Assembly: GCA_005116965.1 (NCBI GenBank)
Contig: SWDG01000027.1
Location: 631,273 to 680,598, forward strand
Length of the DNA: 49,326 bases
Direction: 5' to 3'
DNA from: Nitrospira sp.
GTDB lineage: Bacteria; Nitrospirota; Nitrospiria; Nitrospirales; Nitrospiraceae
Shown here: one piece after another, positions 17,737-27,115 of the stretch
Numbering within the stretch: the stretch's first letter is position 1
Layout of the letters: every line of letters starts with the position of its first letter
Position numbers and translations under genes: made by a program
Notes under the pieces: model-generated
Seen by the model: the letters and a program-made list of their open reading frames with translations, nothing else
Databases searched by the model: none
What the model was told of the DNA's origin: nothing

Positions 17737-19857
17737 ATGGAGACGTCCGACTGGAAGTCTGTCAATCGGGCATCTAGGACAGCCCGTCGCTTGGTTATGA
17801 CAATTGCCCTATTCACTGTTTGGGACTTGCCATCACCTAGGGTATCCCTCAGCGAAACGCCACCTCCAACCCAAACAGAAGCAACCTTAGACCTGCCCTC
17901 CGAATCTCCCTTGCCAAATGGCTCTTCTGCAAAACAGTCTGCTTCCGACACCTCCGTGACAGAAAATACCTTGTTCGATGAAATCCCCTCAGTCTATGGG
18001 GCAGCCAAGTACGACCAGAAGGTCCACGAGGCGCCGGCCGCCGTTACCATCATTACCGCTGAACAAATCAGAAAATACGGGTACCGAAACTTCGCCCAGA
18101 TTCTCGATAGCGTACCAGGCTTGTTTACCAGCAACGATCGCAATTATGGCTACCTAGGCATTCGAGGGTTCAACCGGCCAGGCGACTACACCTCTCGTGT
18201 TCTGCTGCTGATCGACAATCATCGAATGAACGATGCCATTTTTGATCAAGGTGGGGCCGGTACAGAAACGCCGATTGATGTCGACTTGATTGACCGCGTC
18301 GAGATCATCAAAGGCCCGGGCTCCTCCCTCTACGGCACCAATGCACTCTTCGGAGTCGTGAACGTGATTACCAAACGGGGGCGAGATCTCAAAGGCAGCG
18401 AGGTGTCAGGAGAAGCGTCGAGCTTCAACACCTATCGAGGCCGGCTCAGCTACGGCAACAAATTCTCGAACGGCCTAGAAATACTCCTATCCGGCTCGTA
18501 CTCCAACAGCGAGGGACACCGGGAGCTGTTTTATCCGGCGTTCACCTCCACGAATAACGGCATCACCAAATATGCCGACAGAGACAATCTGTATTACTAC
18601 ACCGGCAAACTCTCCTATGGTGACTTCACCCTCATGGGAGGCCACCAGTGGCGCAAGAAGAATGTCCCAACCGCAGCCTTTGGAACACTGTTCAACGATA
18701 ATCGCCAGCTGACGGTTGATGAACGCACCTATCTCGATCTGGTTTATCAACATGAGTTCGTCAACCAGCTCAATGTGAAGGCACGGCTCTATTTTGATCG
18801 GTATTACTATTATTCAGATCTCCCCTATGACTCCGGAATCAGCAGTCCGCCGTCTCTTCTCAATAAGGATGTGACCGAATCGGACTGGTGGGGGGCTGAA
18901 CTCACCGTCACCAAGCGATTGTTCGACCAACACAAGCTCACCGTCGGAACAGAGTATCGAGATCAATTTCGCCTCAACCAGAGCAACCGGGACATCGACC
19001 CTCCGACCACCTACCTCGACGATAAGCGGCGTTCCAGCTTCATCGCGGCCTATCTGCAAGACGAATGGGCGATCATGAACCATTTGGTGTTGGTCGCGGG
19101 AGTACGACATGACCAGTACAGTACGTTTGGAGGGACAACGAATCCCAGGATTGGACTGGTTTCCACCTGGGGCAAGACCACGGTGAAACTGCTATACGGA
19201 CAGGCGTTTCGGGCGCCGAATCCCTACGAGCAGTTCTACGTGACGGGAACGACCTTTAAGGCCAATTCGAACATCAAACCCGAGAAGATCAAGACCTACG
19301 AACTCGTGGTTGAACAGTACCTCGGCAATCATCTCCGCGCCCTCGGCAGTCTCTATCAATACAACATTTCCGGCTTAATCAGTCAGGCGACCGATCCCGC
19401 GGATGGCAAGCTTTTCTACGATAACGTGGATGACATCACCGCGCGTGGCGCGGAATTCACTATTGAAGGGAAATGGCCGACCGGTCTCGAGGGACGAGTC
19501 AGCTACGCCATTCAGACTACTCGGAATGATCAGATGGAACAAATGCTCACCAATTCCCCTCAGCACTTGGTGAAGACCAATCTCATTGTACCGGTGGTTG
19601 GAGACAAACTCTTCGCCGGATTCGAAGGCCGCTACACCAGCTCGCGCCTGACGCTCGCAGGAAACAACGCCAGCCCTTTCTACATCCTCAACCTGTCGTT
19701 GTTCAGCCAGCGCATCGTGAAGGGATGGGAACTGTCCGCCCACATCAACAATCTTGCGAATCAGAAATACGGCTATCCCGGGTCTGGCGAACACCGGCAG
19801 GATATCATTGACCAGGATGGCCGAACATTTTTCGTGAAGCTGAAGTATCGCTTCTAG
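17737..19857 (+). CDS. TonB-dependent outer-membrane receptor
   Basis: A 706-residue receptor. The N-terminus has a hydrophobic signal near residues 18-32 and a Pro/Ser/Thr-rich stretch. The plug domain follows (residues 100-225): APAAVTIITAEQIRKYGYRNFAQIL, GIRGFNRPGDYTSRVLLLID, and VEIIKGPGSSLYGTNALFGVVNVIT. The barrel ends with an aromatic C-terminus, FFVKLKYRF, as needed for outer-membrane assembly. Such receptors import siderophores, cobalamin, sugars or metal complexes using TonB energy. It is 11 bp from a periplasmic binding-protein gene that overlaps a hybrid kinase, so the three probably form one operon. The ligand is unknown. Confidence 0.9.
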   Translation: METSDWKSVNRASRTARRLVMTIALFTVWDLPSPRVSLSETPPPTQTEATLDLPSESPLPNGSSAKQSASDTSVTENTLFDEIPSVYGAAKYDQKVHEAPAAVTIITAEQIRKYGYRNFAQILDSVPGLFTSNDRNYGYLGIRGFNRPGDYTSRVLLLIDNHRMNDAIFDQGGAGTETPIDVDLIDRVEIIKGPGSSLYGTNALFGVVNVITKRGRDLKGSEVSGEASSFNTYRGRLSYGNKFSNGLEILLSGSYSNSEGHRELFYPAFTSTNNGITKYADRDNLYYYTGKLSYGDFTLMGGHQWRKKNVPTAAFGTLFNDNRQLTVDERTYLDLVYQHEFVNQLNVKARLYFDRYYYYSDLPYDSGISSPPSLLNKDVTESDWWGAELTVTKRLFDQHKLTVGTEYRDQFRLNQSNRDIDPPTTYLDDKRRSSFIAAYLQDEWAIMNHLVLVAGVRHDQYSTFGGTTNPRIGLVSTWGKTTVKLLYGQAFRAPNPYEQFYVTGTTFKANSNIKPEKIKTYELVVEQYLGNHLRALGSLYQYNISGLISQATDPADGKLFYDNVDDITARGAEFTIEGKWPTGLEGRVSYAIQTTRNDQMEQMLTNSPQHLVKTNLIVPVVGDKLFAGFEGRYTSSRLTLAGNNASPFYILNLSLFSQRIVKGWELSAHINNLANQKYGYPGSGEHRQDIIDQDGRTFFVKLKYRF

Positions 19858-19868
19858 AGACCCACTCG

Positions 19869-20825
19869 ATGATGGCTATTCTCATTCGCTTCATGACCGG
19901 TATCGTCCAGGCCCTCGCGCTCGCAACAGTCCTGCCGATCCTAGTCTCAGAATCCGTCTTCGCCGAATCCACCCGCATCGTGGTGTTGAGCGGTCAGGAG
20001 CTGAAGCCTTATCAAGACATGCTGACGGGATTTCAACAGTCGCTGGTCAAACAGGGGATTACAGTCAATATCGAGATCCATCCCGTGCAGGGGAACCCAA
20101 CGAAAACGCAAGACGTGCTCGAGAATGTGAAGCGCAATGGCGCCAAATTGGTCGTCACCTTGGGAAACCAGGCGACACAGGCGACAGTGCGAGAAATCAC
20201 CCACCTCCCTATCCTGGCGACCATGATCATCACCGCGGACGACATCCGGTCTTCTCCGAATACGACCGCCGTGCTGCTGGATTTCCCCCTCGAGACACAA
20301 CTCGAGTGGATGAAACGTATCGTGCCCAGTGCCGGCAGCGTGGGAGTCCTCTTCAATCCGAAGGAAAACCAGATAAAGGTAGGCGCGGCATCCAAGGCAG
20401 CGAAGGGGGCTGGGCTGACGCTCATCCCAAGATCCGTTGAGACTCCTCGTGCCCTTCCAGACGCCTTAGACGACATCACCCGCACCGTCGATGTTCTGTG
20501 GGGTATTCCAGATTCGTTGGTGATGACACCTCAGACGGCGGAGCCGATCCTACTAAGCACGCTCAAAAACAAGATTCCGCTTGTCGGCCTGTCAGCCTCG
20601 TGGGTAAAAGCCGGGGCGCTCTACGCACTCGATCGCGATTATGTCGACATCGGCCTTCAGGCCGGAGAACTGGCTGGGAAACTCCTCAATGGAACCAGTG
20701 CGAACTCGATTCCCCACGCGTACCCACGCAAAGTGGCCTATGTGTTGAACCTGAAAACGGCGAACCTGATCAACCTGGACTTGTCTCAGGACCTGATCCG
20801 GGGAGCCTTGCAGGTATTTCAATGA
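19869..20825 (+). CDS. Periplasmic ABC-type substrate-binding protein (PF04392-like)
   Basis: A 318-residue protein with an N-terminal signal ending SESVFA, then a two-lobed type 1 binding fold: RIVVLSGQELKPYQDMLTGF, LVVTLGNQATQA, LPILATMIITADDI, VGVLFNPKEN, and VLWGIPDSLVM. These features match the ABC_sub_bind (COG2984) family. No permease or ATPase gene is near. Its stop overlaps the start of the histidine kinase by 4 bp. A sensory role, presenting a ligand to the kinase's periplasmic domain, is therefore more likely than transport; this is inference from context. Confidence 0.8.
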   Translation: MMAILIRFMTGIVQALALATVLPILVSESVFAESTRIVVLSGQELKPYQDMLTGFQQSLVKQGITVNIEIHPVQGNPTKTQDVLENVKRNGAKLVVTLGNQATQATVREITHLPILATMIITADDIRSSPNTTAVLLDFPLETQLEWMKRIVPSAGSVGVLFNPKENQIKVGAASKAAKGAGLTLIPRSVETPRALPDALDDITRTVDVLWGIPDSLVMTPQTAEPILLSTLKNKIPLVGLSASWVKAGALYALDRDYVDIGLQAGELAGKLLNGTSANSIPHAYPRKVAYVLNLKTANLINLDLSQDLIRGALQVFQ

Positions 20826-23704
20826 GGGCCAGGCATATGAAACTCAACATGGGATTACGGAGCATACTGAATCTCCTCACCATCGGTCTGGTGGTGCTGA
20901 CAGTGGGCATTGCCGGGTTCTTGATTCAGCGAGAAATTACCACCCGTCTTCAAGACCTGGTCAATCGAGGACTCACCATCGCCGCCATGGTAGCCCAGAG
21001 CAGCGAGTATGCGGTCTACACTGAAAACCAAGAGGCCCTTCGGCGGAATGTTGCCGGCCTCCGTGCGACACCAGAGATCGTCTATGTGGCCATCTTGAAC
21101 AAGACACAACAGGTCATCTTAGAGCAGACCTTTGCGGCATCGGCATCCGTTCCAACAGCACTATGGGAGGATGCGTGGCTCTCCACTGAACCTCGGCACG
21201 AAGAAGTGCGCACCGTGAGCGGGGACCGTTACATCAACATTGTGGCGCCGGTAGTGAGCCGAATAACTTCGTCGTCAGATCCTCTATTTCTCGAATCAGC
21301 CGATGTCTCCTCGACATCATCCGTTATCGGATACGTACGAATTGTCCAGAGCCAGCAGGAGCTTCGTAAAAGCCTCCAGCACTTTGTCGTGATGACGGGG
21401 CTGGTGGTCTGTCTGGTGCTGTCGGTGGGCCTCCTCCTTGCCTTGGTTCTTACGCGAACGATTACCAGACCGCTCCTGTCGTTAGTGAAAGCGACCGGTC
21501 GCATCGCAGAAGGCCAGTTCGAAGTCGATGTCCCTGCTGGAGGGGTCTATGAAGTAGACATTTTAGCCACCTCCTTTCGCCGAATGACGACCAAGCTCCA
21601 CACGTCGCAGGAGCAAGTCTTCGACTATCAACGGGGCCTAGAAGCGAAGGTAACCGAGCGAACCCAGGAGCTGGAAACGGCCACGCAGGAGGCTCGTCGT
21701 TTGGCGGAGGACGCTCAAGCTGCCAACAGAGCCAAGTCCCAATTTCTCGCGAATATGAGCCATGAAATCCGCACCCCGATGAATGGCGTGCTCGGCATGA
21801 CGGAACTCCTCTTAACGACACAGATGACCGACCGTCAACGGCACATGGCTGAAACCGTTCAACGGTCCGGGACCGCACTCCTCGGTATCATCAATGACAT
21901 TCTGGACTTTTCCAAGATCGAGGCGGGCAAGCTGGAATTGGAGCGGATCGAGTTTGGCCTCCGGCAGACTCTTGAGGAAGCCGTGGAGCTCTTCGCCGAA
22001 CCAGCGGGCAAAAAGGGGATCGAGCTGACCTGTTTCTTGCCACACGAGATTCCAGATGCGGTCATCGGCGATCCCGTTCGGCTCAGACAAGTCGTATTGA
22101 ACCTCGTGGGGAATGCCATGAAGTTTACCGAACGCGGGGACGTGTCTGTACGCGTTCATTGCCTTTCGCAGGAAGCCGACCGGGTGACGTTGAAATACGA
22201 GGTACGGGATACCGGAATCGGGATTCCTGAAGCAGCGCAGAAGCGCCTCTTTGCGGCGTTTGCACAAGCGGACGGCTCGACCACGCGTCGGTTTGGCGGG
22301 ACAGGACTCGGCTTGGCCATCGTGAGACAGCTGGTTCACTTAATGGGGGGTGAGGTCGGCATCGAGAGCGTGCCCGGCCAAGGCTCCACGTTCTGGTTCA
22401 CCACGCAACTGGGGTACAACCCGAAGCAGCGCTCGAATGAAGCGGCGCCGAGTCAGTCGCTCGCAGGCACCAGAGTCCTGATTGTCGACGACAACGCGAC
22501 CAATCGCTTTATTCTCGAAGCACAGTTACAGGCCTGGGAGGCCGAGACCATCAGCGCGACCAGTGGGGCAATGGCCTTAAATCTCTTACAACAGGCCGTG
22601 ACTGAGGGAGCACCCGTCGATCTGGCGATCCTCGACATTCACATGCCTGACATGGACGGCATCGAGCTTTCCCGCGTGATGAAAGCCGACCCCGCACTCC
22701 GGACCATTCCACTATTGGCCCTCAGTTCGGTCGAACCGGACTCATCTCCCGGCCAGACGGCATCATCGAACTTTTTTGCCTGGCTCCGGAAACCGGCCCG
22801 ACAGTCGATGCTTCGGGATTGTCTCCTGCGGCAACGATATGCCTCGACCGAGGCCACGCCGATCACGGCATGCGCAACTCCAGCCCCCACAGTCAGCAAC
22901 AAGCGAGTCCTCCTTGTCGAGGACAACCCGGTCAACCGTGAAGTAGGGTTGGGAATGTTAGAGTTTCTCGGTTGTCACGTCGACCTGGCCGAGAATGGTC
23001 AGCAAGCTGTTGAGGCAGTATCGACACAGCTCTATGATCTTGTGTTCATGGACTGCCAGATGCCGATCCTGGACGGGTTCGCCGCAACGGCCGCCATTCG
23101 CCGGCATGAAGCCTCGGTCGGTACCGGTCACCATATTCCCATCATCGCCTTGACGGCCAATGCCATGGAAGGTGATCGGGACAAGTGCCTGGAGGCTGGG
23201 ATGGACGATTACCTTTCAAAGCCCTTTTCGCAAGAAGGCTTGCGAGCCGCTCTCCAACGTTGGATGGTGACGAAACCACTCGAACACCAGCCTGCACCTC
23301 AGGTGCTGTTGGGAAACAAGATCACCCATCATACTCCGTTAGGGATTCCGGTGATCGACGAGTCCATATGGAACAACCTGCTGGCCATGGAACGATCAGG
23401 ACGTCCGGGCGCTTTGCAGACAATTCTTTCTCTCTACCTCTCCGATTCCAGGCGGTTGATTGTGGAAATCCGCGAGGCCATCCAAAGTGGAGATGCGGCA
23501 AAGCTCAACGCTGGGGTCCATCAGTTGAAATCCGCCAGTGCACAAGTGGGGGCCCTCGCCGCCGCCCATCACGCTGGAGAAATTGAGCGGCTCGCGCGTG
23601 ACCAGCGGCTGGACCTCGCAACTGATCTCCTCAACCCCCTCGAACAAAGCGTCGAGACCGCCTGTAGGTTTTTCAAAGAAACGCTCCGCGCGAAAGCAGC
23701 CTGA
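20822..23704 (+). CDS. Hybrid sensor histidine kinase with two receivers and Hpt
   Basis: 960 residues from ATG 20822, which overlaps the upstream stop; ATG 20837 is an alternative. Order: TM1 (about 13-35), periplasmic region (36-187), TM2 (188-210), HAMP (211-262), coiled coil, and HisKA with phospho-acceptor His 314 in NMSHEIRTPMNG. Then HATPase (410-530; N box NLVGNAMKF, G box GTGLGLAI), REC1 (551-670, Asp 605), REC2 (695-815, Asp 744, Lys 800) and C-terminal Hpt with His 900 in HQLKSASAQ. A complete four-step phosphorelay sits in one chain, but no output regulator is encoded next to it. The target is therefore elsewhere. It is translationally coupled to the binding-protein gene. Confidence 0.92.
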   Translation: MRARHMKLNMGLRSILNLLTIGLVVLTVGIAGFLIQREITTRLQDLVNRGLTIAAMVAQSSEYAVYTENQEALRRNVAGLRATPEIVYVAILNKTQQVILEQTFAASASVPTALWEDAWLSTEPRHEEVRTVSGDRYINIVAPVVSRITSSSDPLFLESADVSSTSSVIGYVRIVQSQQELRKSLQHFVVMTGLVVCLVLSVGLLLALVLTRTITRPLLSLVKATGRIAEGQFEVDVPAGGVYEVDILATSFRRMTTKLHTSQEQVFDYQRGLEAKVTERTQELETATQEARRLAEDAQAANRAKSQFLANMSHEIRTPMNGVLGMTELLLTTQMTDRQRHMAETVQRSGTALLGIINDILDFSKIEAGKLELERIEFGLRQTLEEAVELFAEPAGKKGIELTCFLPHEIPDAVIGDPVRLRQVVLNLVGNAMKFTERGDVSVRVHCLSQEADRVTLKYEVRDTGIGIPEAAQKRLFAAFAQADGSTTRRFGGTGLGLAIVRQLVHLMGGEVGIESVPGQGSTFWFTTQLGYNPKQRSNEAAPSQSLAGTRVLIVDDNATNRFILEAQLQAWEAETISATSGAMALNLLQQAVTEGAPVDLAILDIHMPDMDGIELSRVMKADPALRTIPLLALSSVEPDSSPGQTASSNFFAWLRKPARQSMLRDCLLRQRYASTEATPITACATPAPTVSNKRVLLVEDNPVNREVGLGMLEFLGCHVDLAENGQQAVEAVSTQLYDLVFMDCQMPILDGFAATAAIRRHEASVGTGHHIPIIALTANAMEGDRDKCLEAGMDDYLSKPFSQEGLRAALQRWMVTKPLEHQPAPQVLLGNKITHHTPLGIPVIDESIWNNLLAMERSGRPGALQTILSLYLSDSRRLIVEIREAIQSGDAAKLNAGVHQLKSASAQVGALAAAHHAGEIERLARDQRLDLATDLLNPLEQSVETACRFFKETLRAKAA

Positions 23705-23714
23705 TTGCTTACCA

Positions 23715-23742
23715 GTGTGGGAATTTTGTTGTTCCCGCACAC
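23715..23742. terminator. Hairpin between convergent kinase and rtcB genes
   Basis: GTGTGGGAA and TTCCCGCACAC pair with one bulged base around an 8-base T-rich loop. It sits in the 58-bp gap between two convergent genes and could stop transcription from both sides. Confidence 0.55.
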
Positions 23743-23762
23743 GATCGTCATTCGGTGCGTTG

Positions 23763-25214
23763 CTAGCCCTTTATGTTCCCGATCGGTCGTAGTTCCGCCA
23801 CTTTCTTGGTGATGCCTGCTCGATCGACGGTCTCGACTACCTCGGATATGTCTTTGTATGCAAACCCTGCTTCCTCCGCCAAGCCAGACATCGAGACAGC
23901 CTTCACAAGGATGCCGCGCCGTTTCATCTCTTGCTGAAGCTGCTCGCCACGGATCGATTTCTTCGCCTGTGCGCGGGACATCGTACGCCCTGCCCCATGC
24001 ATCGTTGAGGCAAAGGTATCCTGCATCGCGCCATGCGTTCCGGCCAACAGATAGGACCCGGTTTCCATTGAGCCGCCACAAATGACCGGCTGACCAGTCG
24101 TCCGATACTGTGGCGGGAGCTCAGGACTCCCCGGCCCTAATGCTCTCGTTGATCCTTTCCGATGGACGACCAGATCGCCTTCCGGATATCGCTCGACTTT
24201 GGCGATGTTGTGCGCCACGTCATAGACCAGTTCCATCTCCATTTCCTCTGCAGATCGGCCCAATACAGCAGAAAAAGCTTCGCGAATCTGATGCGTAATC
24301 ACCTGGCGATTGGCGAAGGCGGTATTAGCCGCGCAGTTCATCGCGGAAAAATAGTCCTGGCCTTCGACTGATGCAAACGGGGCGCAGGCGAGTTGCTGGT
24401 CTTTCACGGAAATCCCATATCGCCGCATCGCTTTTTCAAATACTTTGAGATAGTCACTGGCGACCTGATGACCGAACCCGCGCGATCCGCAGTGGACCAT
24501 CACAACAATCTGGTCATGGCCGGTGATGCCCCAGGCTAAGGCCGTTTCTTGATCAAAAACACGATCGGTTGAAACCACCTGCACCTCAAGGTAGTGGTTC
24601 CCAGACCCCAATGTTCCGAGCTGATTCATCCCACGATTTCTCGCCTGATCGCTGACTGTTGACGGATCAACTCCCGCAATACATCCTCCTTCTTCAATGG
24701 CCTCAAGATCACGATGCCACCCAAACCCTCGCTCAATACACCATCGAGCCCCACGAGTCATCACCTCATCGAATGACGCATGATCCAAGCGCACAAACCC
24801 GCTTGCCCCAACTCCAGCCGGCACTCTCCGAAACAATTCCGTCATCAGCTGCTCCAGATACGGTTGCACATCCTCCCGGGTCAGATTCGTTCTGATAAGC
24901 CGCATACCGCAATTCACGTCATACCCCACACCGCCTGGCGAGATGATCCCCGTACGGACATCAAAGGCGGCAACGCCTCCAATGGGGAAACCGTAGCCCC
25001 AATGTCCATCCGGCATGCATAAGACATAGCGCCTGACTCCAGGAAGACAGGCCACATTCGTGACCTGCTCAAACACCCCAGCATCCATCGATCGGAGAAT
25101 CGTCGGTGTCGCATAAATCCGCGCGGGTACCAGCATGCCGGACTTCTCGGTCATGGGGATCTCCCACACTTCGTCGGTAATCCGATTGACCCGCATCTTG
25201 GTATTCAGCTTCAT
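23763..25214 (-). CDS. rtcB: RNA-splicing ligase RtcB
   Basis: A 483-residue RtcB. MPDGHWGYGFPIGGVAAFD, PGGVGYDVNCGMRLIRT (metal-binding Cys), GSGNHYLEVQVV, HCGSRGFGHQVASDYL and STMHGAGRTMSRAQAKK (the His guanylylated during catalysis) are all present. It joins 2',3'-cyclic phosphate or 3'-phosphate RNA ends to 5'-OH ends using GTP and manganese. The frame is open to 25448, but ATG 25214 overlaps the archease stop by 4 bp and gives the normal length. Coupling to archease, its activating partner, confirms the call. Likely role: RNA repair or tRNA ligation. Confidence 0.95.
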   Translation of the reverse strand: MKLNTKMRVNRITDEVWEIPMTEKSGMLVPARIYATPTILRSMDAGVFEQVTNVACLPGVRRYVLCMPDGHWGYGFPIGGVAAFDVRTGIISPGGVGYDVNCGMRLIRTNLTREDVQPYLEQLMTELFRRVPAGVGASGFVRLDHASFDEVMTRGARWCIERGFGWHRDLEAIEEGGCIAGVDPSTVSDQARNRGMNQLGTLGSGNHYLEVQVVSTDRVFDQETALAWGITGHDQIVVMVHCGSRGFGHQVASDYLKVFEKAMRRYGISVKDQQLACAPFASVEGQDYFSAMNCAANTAFANRQVITHQIREAFSAVLGRSAEEMEMELVYDVAHNIAKVERYPEGDLVVHRKGSTRALGPGSPELPPQYRTTGQPVICGGSMETGSYLLAGTHGAMQDTFASTMHGAGRTMSRAQAKKSIRGEQLQQEMKRRGILVKAVSMSGLAEEAGFAYKDISEVVETVDRAGITKKVAELRPIGNIKG

Positions 25215-25648
25215 ACGTCCAACACCACCCGCACTGTCCATCGGCCTCCATTTTGGCTCAGCTGATAGAGATGCTTGGTAATTCCCTTCACATCGGACCT
25301 CAATGTCTGAGCTGAGCCATTGACCGGCTCTCCGTACAGTACCCCCGTCAGTTTCCAGCAGCCGTGGTCCTGACACGTCAGCGTGAGTTCCGTCCGACTG
25401 AATACGACCCCGGCCGCATCCTTCCAGTACACGAGATCCGAGAGCCAATCGAACAACAGTTCAGCAGGATCCTCATCTGTTCGTTCAATCGTTTGCCGCC
25501 AAGTGGCCCCCACCGTTCCAGGGTCAGCCAAAGCTTCGATAACCGCGCATGTCGCCCCATGGAAAAGTTCTTGGAGTGAATTGCCGGAGGCGTCGAACGC
25601 CAGATCAGCGATGGCGATGTCGTCCAGAAAGTAAAATGAATGGGACAT
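25211..25648 (-). CDS. Archease, RtcB activation factor
   Basis: A 145-residue archease from ATG 25648 (GTG 25660 is an alternative). The start SHSFYFLDDIAIADLAFDASG has the conserved HTAD-like region in a divergent form. FDWLSDLVYWKDA carries the conserved acidic LxxLL-like segment, and VKGITKHLYQL the conserved K(A)xTxH motif. Archease binds RtcB and lets it perform many turnovers and use other nucleotides. Its stop overlaps the rtcB start, so the two are made in step. Confidence 0.88.
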   Translation of the reverse strand: MSHSFYFLDDIAIADLAFDASGNSLQELFHGATCAVIEALADPGTVGATWRQTIERTDEDPAELLFDWLSDLVYWKDAAGVVFSRTELTLTCQDHGCWKLTGVLYGEPVNGSAQTLRSDVKGITKHLYQLSQNGGRWTVRVVLDV

Positions 25649-25718
25649 CCCTATGACCACGCGGAGTGCTCACCCGACGGGAAGATGCGGAGATGTGGGG
25701 CCTGGTCCGGACCGCAGT

Positions 25719-26867
25719 CTATCCAAGCTCGAAGACTTTTTGAAAATTGGTGAGGTTCCTGCAGCCGTCCTTGGTGACGAGCACCATGTCTTCAATTCGG
25801 ACCGCCCCCAATCCTGGATAATACAGTCCTGGTTCAACCGTGACGACGTGGCCCTCTTGGAGGAGTGACCCAGTTCGACTGATCCGTGGCGCTTCGTGAA
25901 TATCGAGCCCCACTCCATGTCCGGTTCCGTGAAAATACCCCTGCATACGGCCATTCACCAAACCGGTCTTGTATCCAGCCTTTTCAAAACGCGCGCAGAT
26001 GCCCTGATGGATCTTCATACCGTCGACGCCGTCTTTGATCTTGTCGATGGCATCTTCCTGAGCATCCTTCACGGCGCCATACAGCCGTTTGAGTTCCTGG
26101 CTCACCTTCCCGCGGATCACCGTCCTCGACATGTCAGCAAAATAGCGGCTTGTCGCCGATCGAGGGAACACATCAAAGATAATACTACGATGAGCCGGCA
26201 ACGGTCCGCTTCCTTCATTGTGCGGATCACAGGCCTGCTCTCCCCCTGCCACGATGGTATGCTGGGCGATACAGTCCCGCTCCATGAGCTTTACATTGAC
26301 AAACTTTTTGATCCGTTCCGAGGTCACCACCTCGCCGTCGAGCCAGAGTTGCTCATCCTTGATCTCGGCCCGGCGTAACAGCGCGTGGGCTGCAGCCACG
26401 GCTTCTTCCGTCGCCCGCTGCGCGTCTTCGATATGACGCACTTCGTCCGCCGTCTTCATCACGCGCTGCTCATAAAACGGGTCCCGTTTGGGTTTGAGAC
26501 TGTATCCCCGCTCTTGTAATCGCGCGGCATGGATGACCGGAAAATTCGCCGGCACCGAAAGACGGCGGATCTTGGACTCTTTCAACACCACATGAACGAT
26601 ATCGACTGCCGTCGGATCTTTGATTCCCTGTTTCTTCGCCTTCTGTTCAATTTCTGAGTAGGACAAGACTCGATCCACTGAGGCTTGAGTCCTGGCACGA
26701 TCCATTTCCAGATCGCTCATGACCATCAACCGCTCACCTTTGATTTCCAGATAGATGAACGGGTCTGGCGCCATGAAGCGTGTGGCATAGTACAGATTCG
26801 AGTCCTGCTCGCTGGCGGCAATAAACAGTGTAGCGGCTTCTGGTTGAGACATAGTGGTGCGTTTCAT
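25719..26867 (-). CDS. Xaa-Pro peptidase, M24 family
   Basis: A 382-residue enzyme. An N-terminal creatinase-like domain (residues 1-140) precedes the pita-bread catalytic domain. The five metal ligands are visible in context: FDVFPRSATS, RYFADMSRTVI, GTGHGVGLDIHEAPRI, VTVEPGLY and AVRIEDMVLV. Such enzymes remove an N-terminal residue before proline, or cleave X-Pro dipeptides, in the cytosol. Start is uncertain between ATG 26867 and ATG 26852; neither has a good ribosome binding site. It lies 59 bp upstream (in transcription) of archease and may be in the same unit. Confidence 0.85.
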   Translation of the reverse strand: MKRTTMSQPEAATLFIAASEQDSNLYYATRFMAPDPFIYLEIKGERLMVMSDLEMDRARTQASVDRVLSYSEIEQKAKKQGIKDPTAVDIVHVVLKESKIRRLSVPANFPVIHAARLQERGYSLKPKRDPFYEQRVMKTADEVRHIEDAQRATEEAVAAAHALLRRAEIKDEQLWLDGEVVTSERIKKFVNVKLMERDCIAQHTIVAGGEQACDPHNEGSGPLPAHRSIIFDVFPRSATSRYFADMSRTVIRGKVSQELKRLYGAVKDAQEDAIDKIKDGVDGMKIHQGICARFEKAGYKTGLVNGRMQGYFHGTGHGVGLDIHEAPRISRTGSLLQEGHVVTVEPGLYYPGLGAVRIEDMVLVTKDGCRNLTNFQKVFELG

Positions 26868-26928
26868 GGATGAACTAGCGGAGCAGAGGCGCCGAGTGGG
26901 CCATTTGAGTTGATCGGAGTGCAGTTTT

Positions 26929-27052
26929 CAGGATGTTCAAAATGGTCGCCCAGCAAGGCCGCAGGGAATTTGAACGACGAGGCGTACTTGATCGGTACGT
27001 CGAGGAGTTCAAATGACTGAGAACGCAGCTGGCGAGAATTTTCAACATCCTG
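26929..27052. repeat. 124-bp imperfect palindromic repeat element
   Basis: The outer arms CAGGATGTTCAAAAT and ATTTTCAACATCCTG pair with one mismatch. Inside them TCGCC-AGC and ATTTGAAC recur in complementary order, and GCGTAC/GTACG sits at the centre. The whole can fold as one long interrupted hairpin. It lies between the M24 peptidase and the AsmA-like gene. It recalls a family of long palindromic intergenic repeats I associate with Nitrospira genomes, but that link is from memory. Confidence 0.75.
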
Positions 27053-27115
27053 AGCGGATGCTAGCATGGGGGCGAGGGTCGGTCAAGAATAGTAGTCGGT
27101 CAAGAATCACGGCTC

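Noticed and set aside
20498-20821. 108-codon extension of the histidine kinase
   Set aside because: It overlaps the binding-protein gene in another frame and is not kinase-like; the kinase begins at 20822 or 20837 with its first membrane helix.
25215-25448. 78-codon N-terminal extension of RtcB
   Set aside because: It lies inside archease in another frame; ATG 25214 with the 4-bp overlap gives the usual RtcB start.
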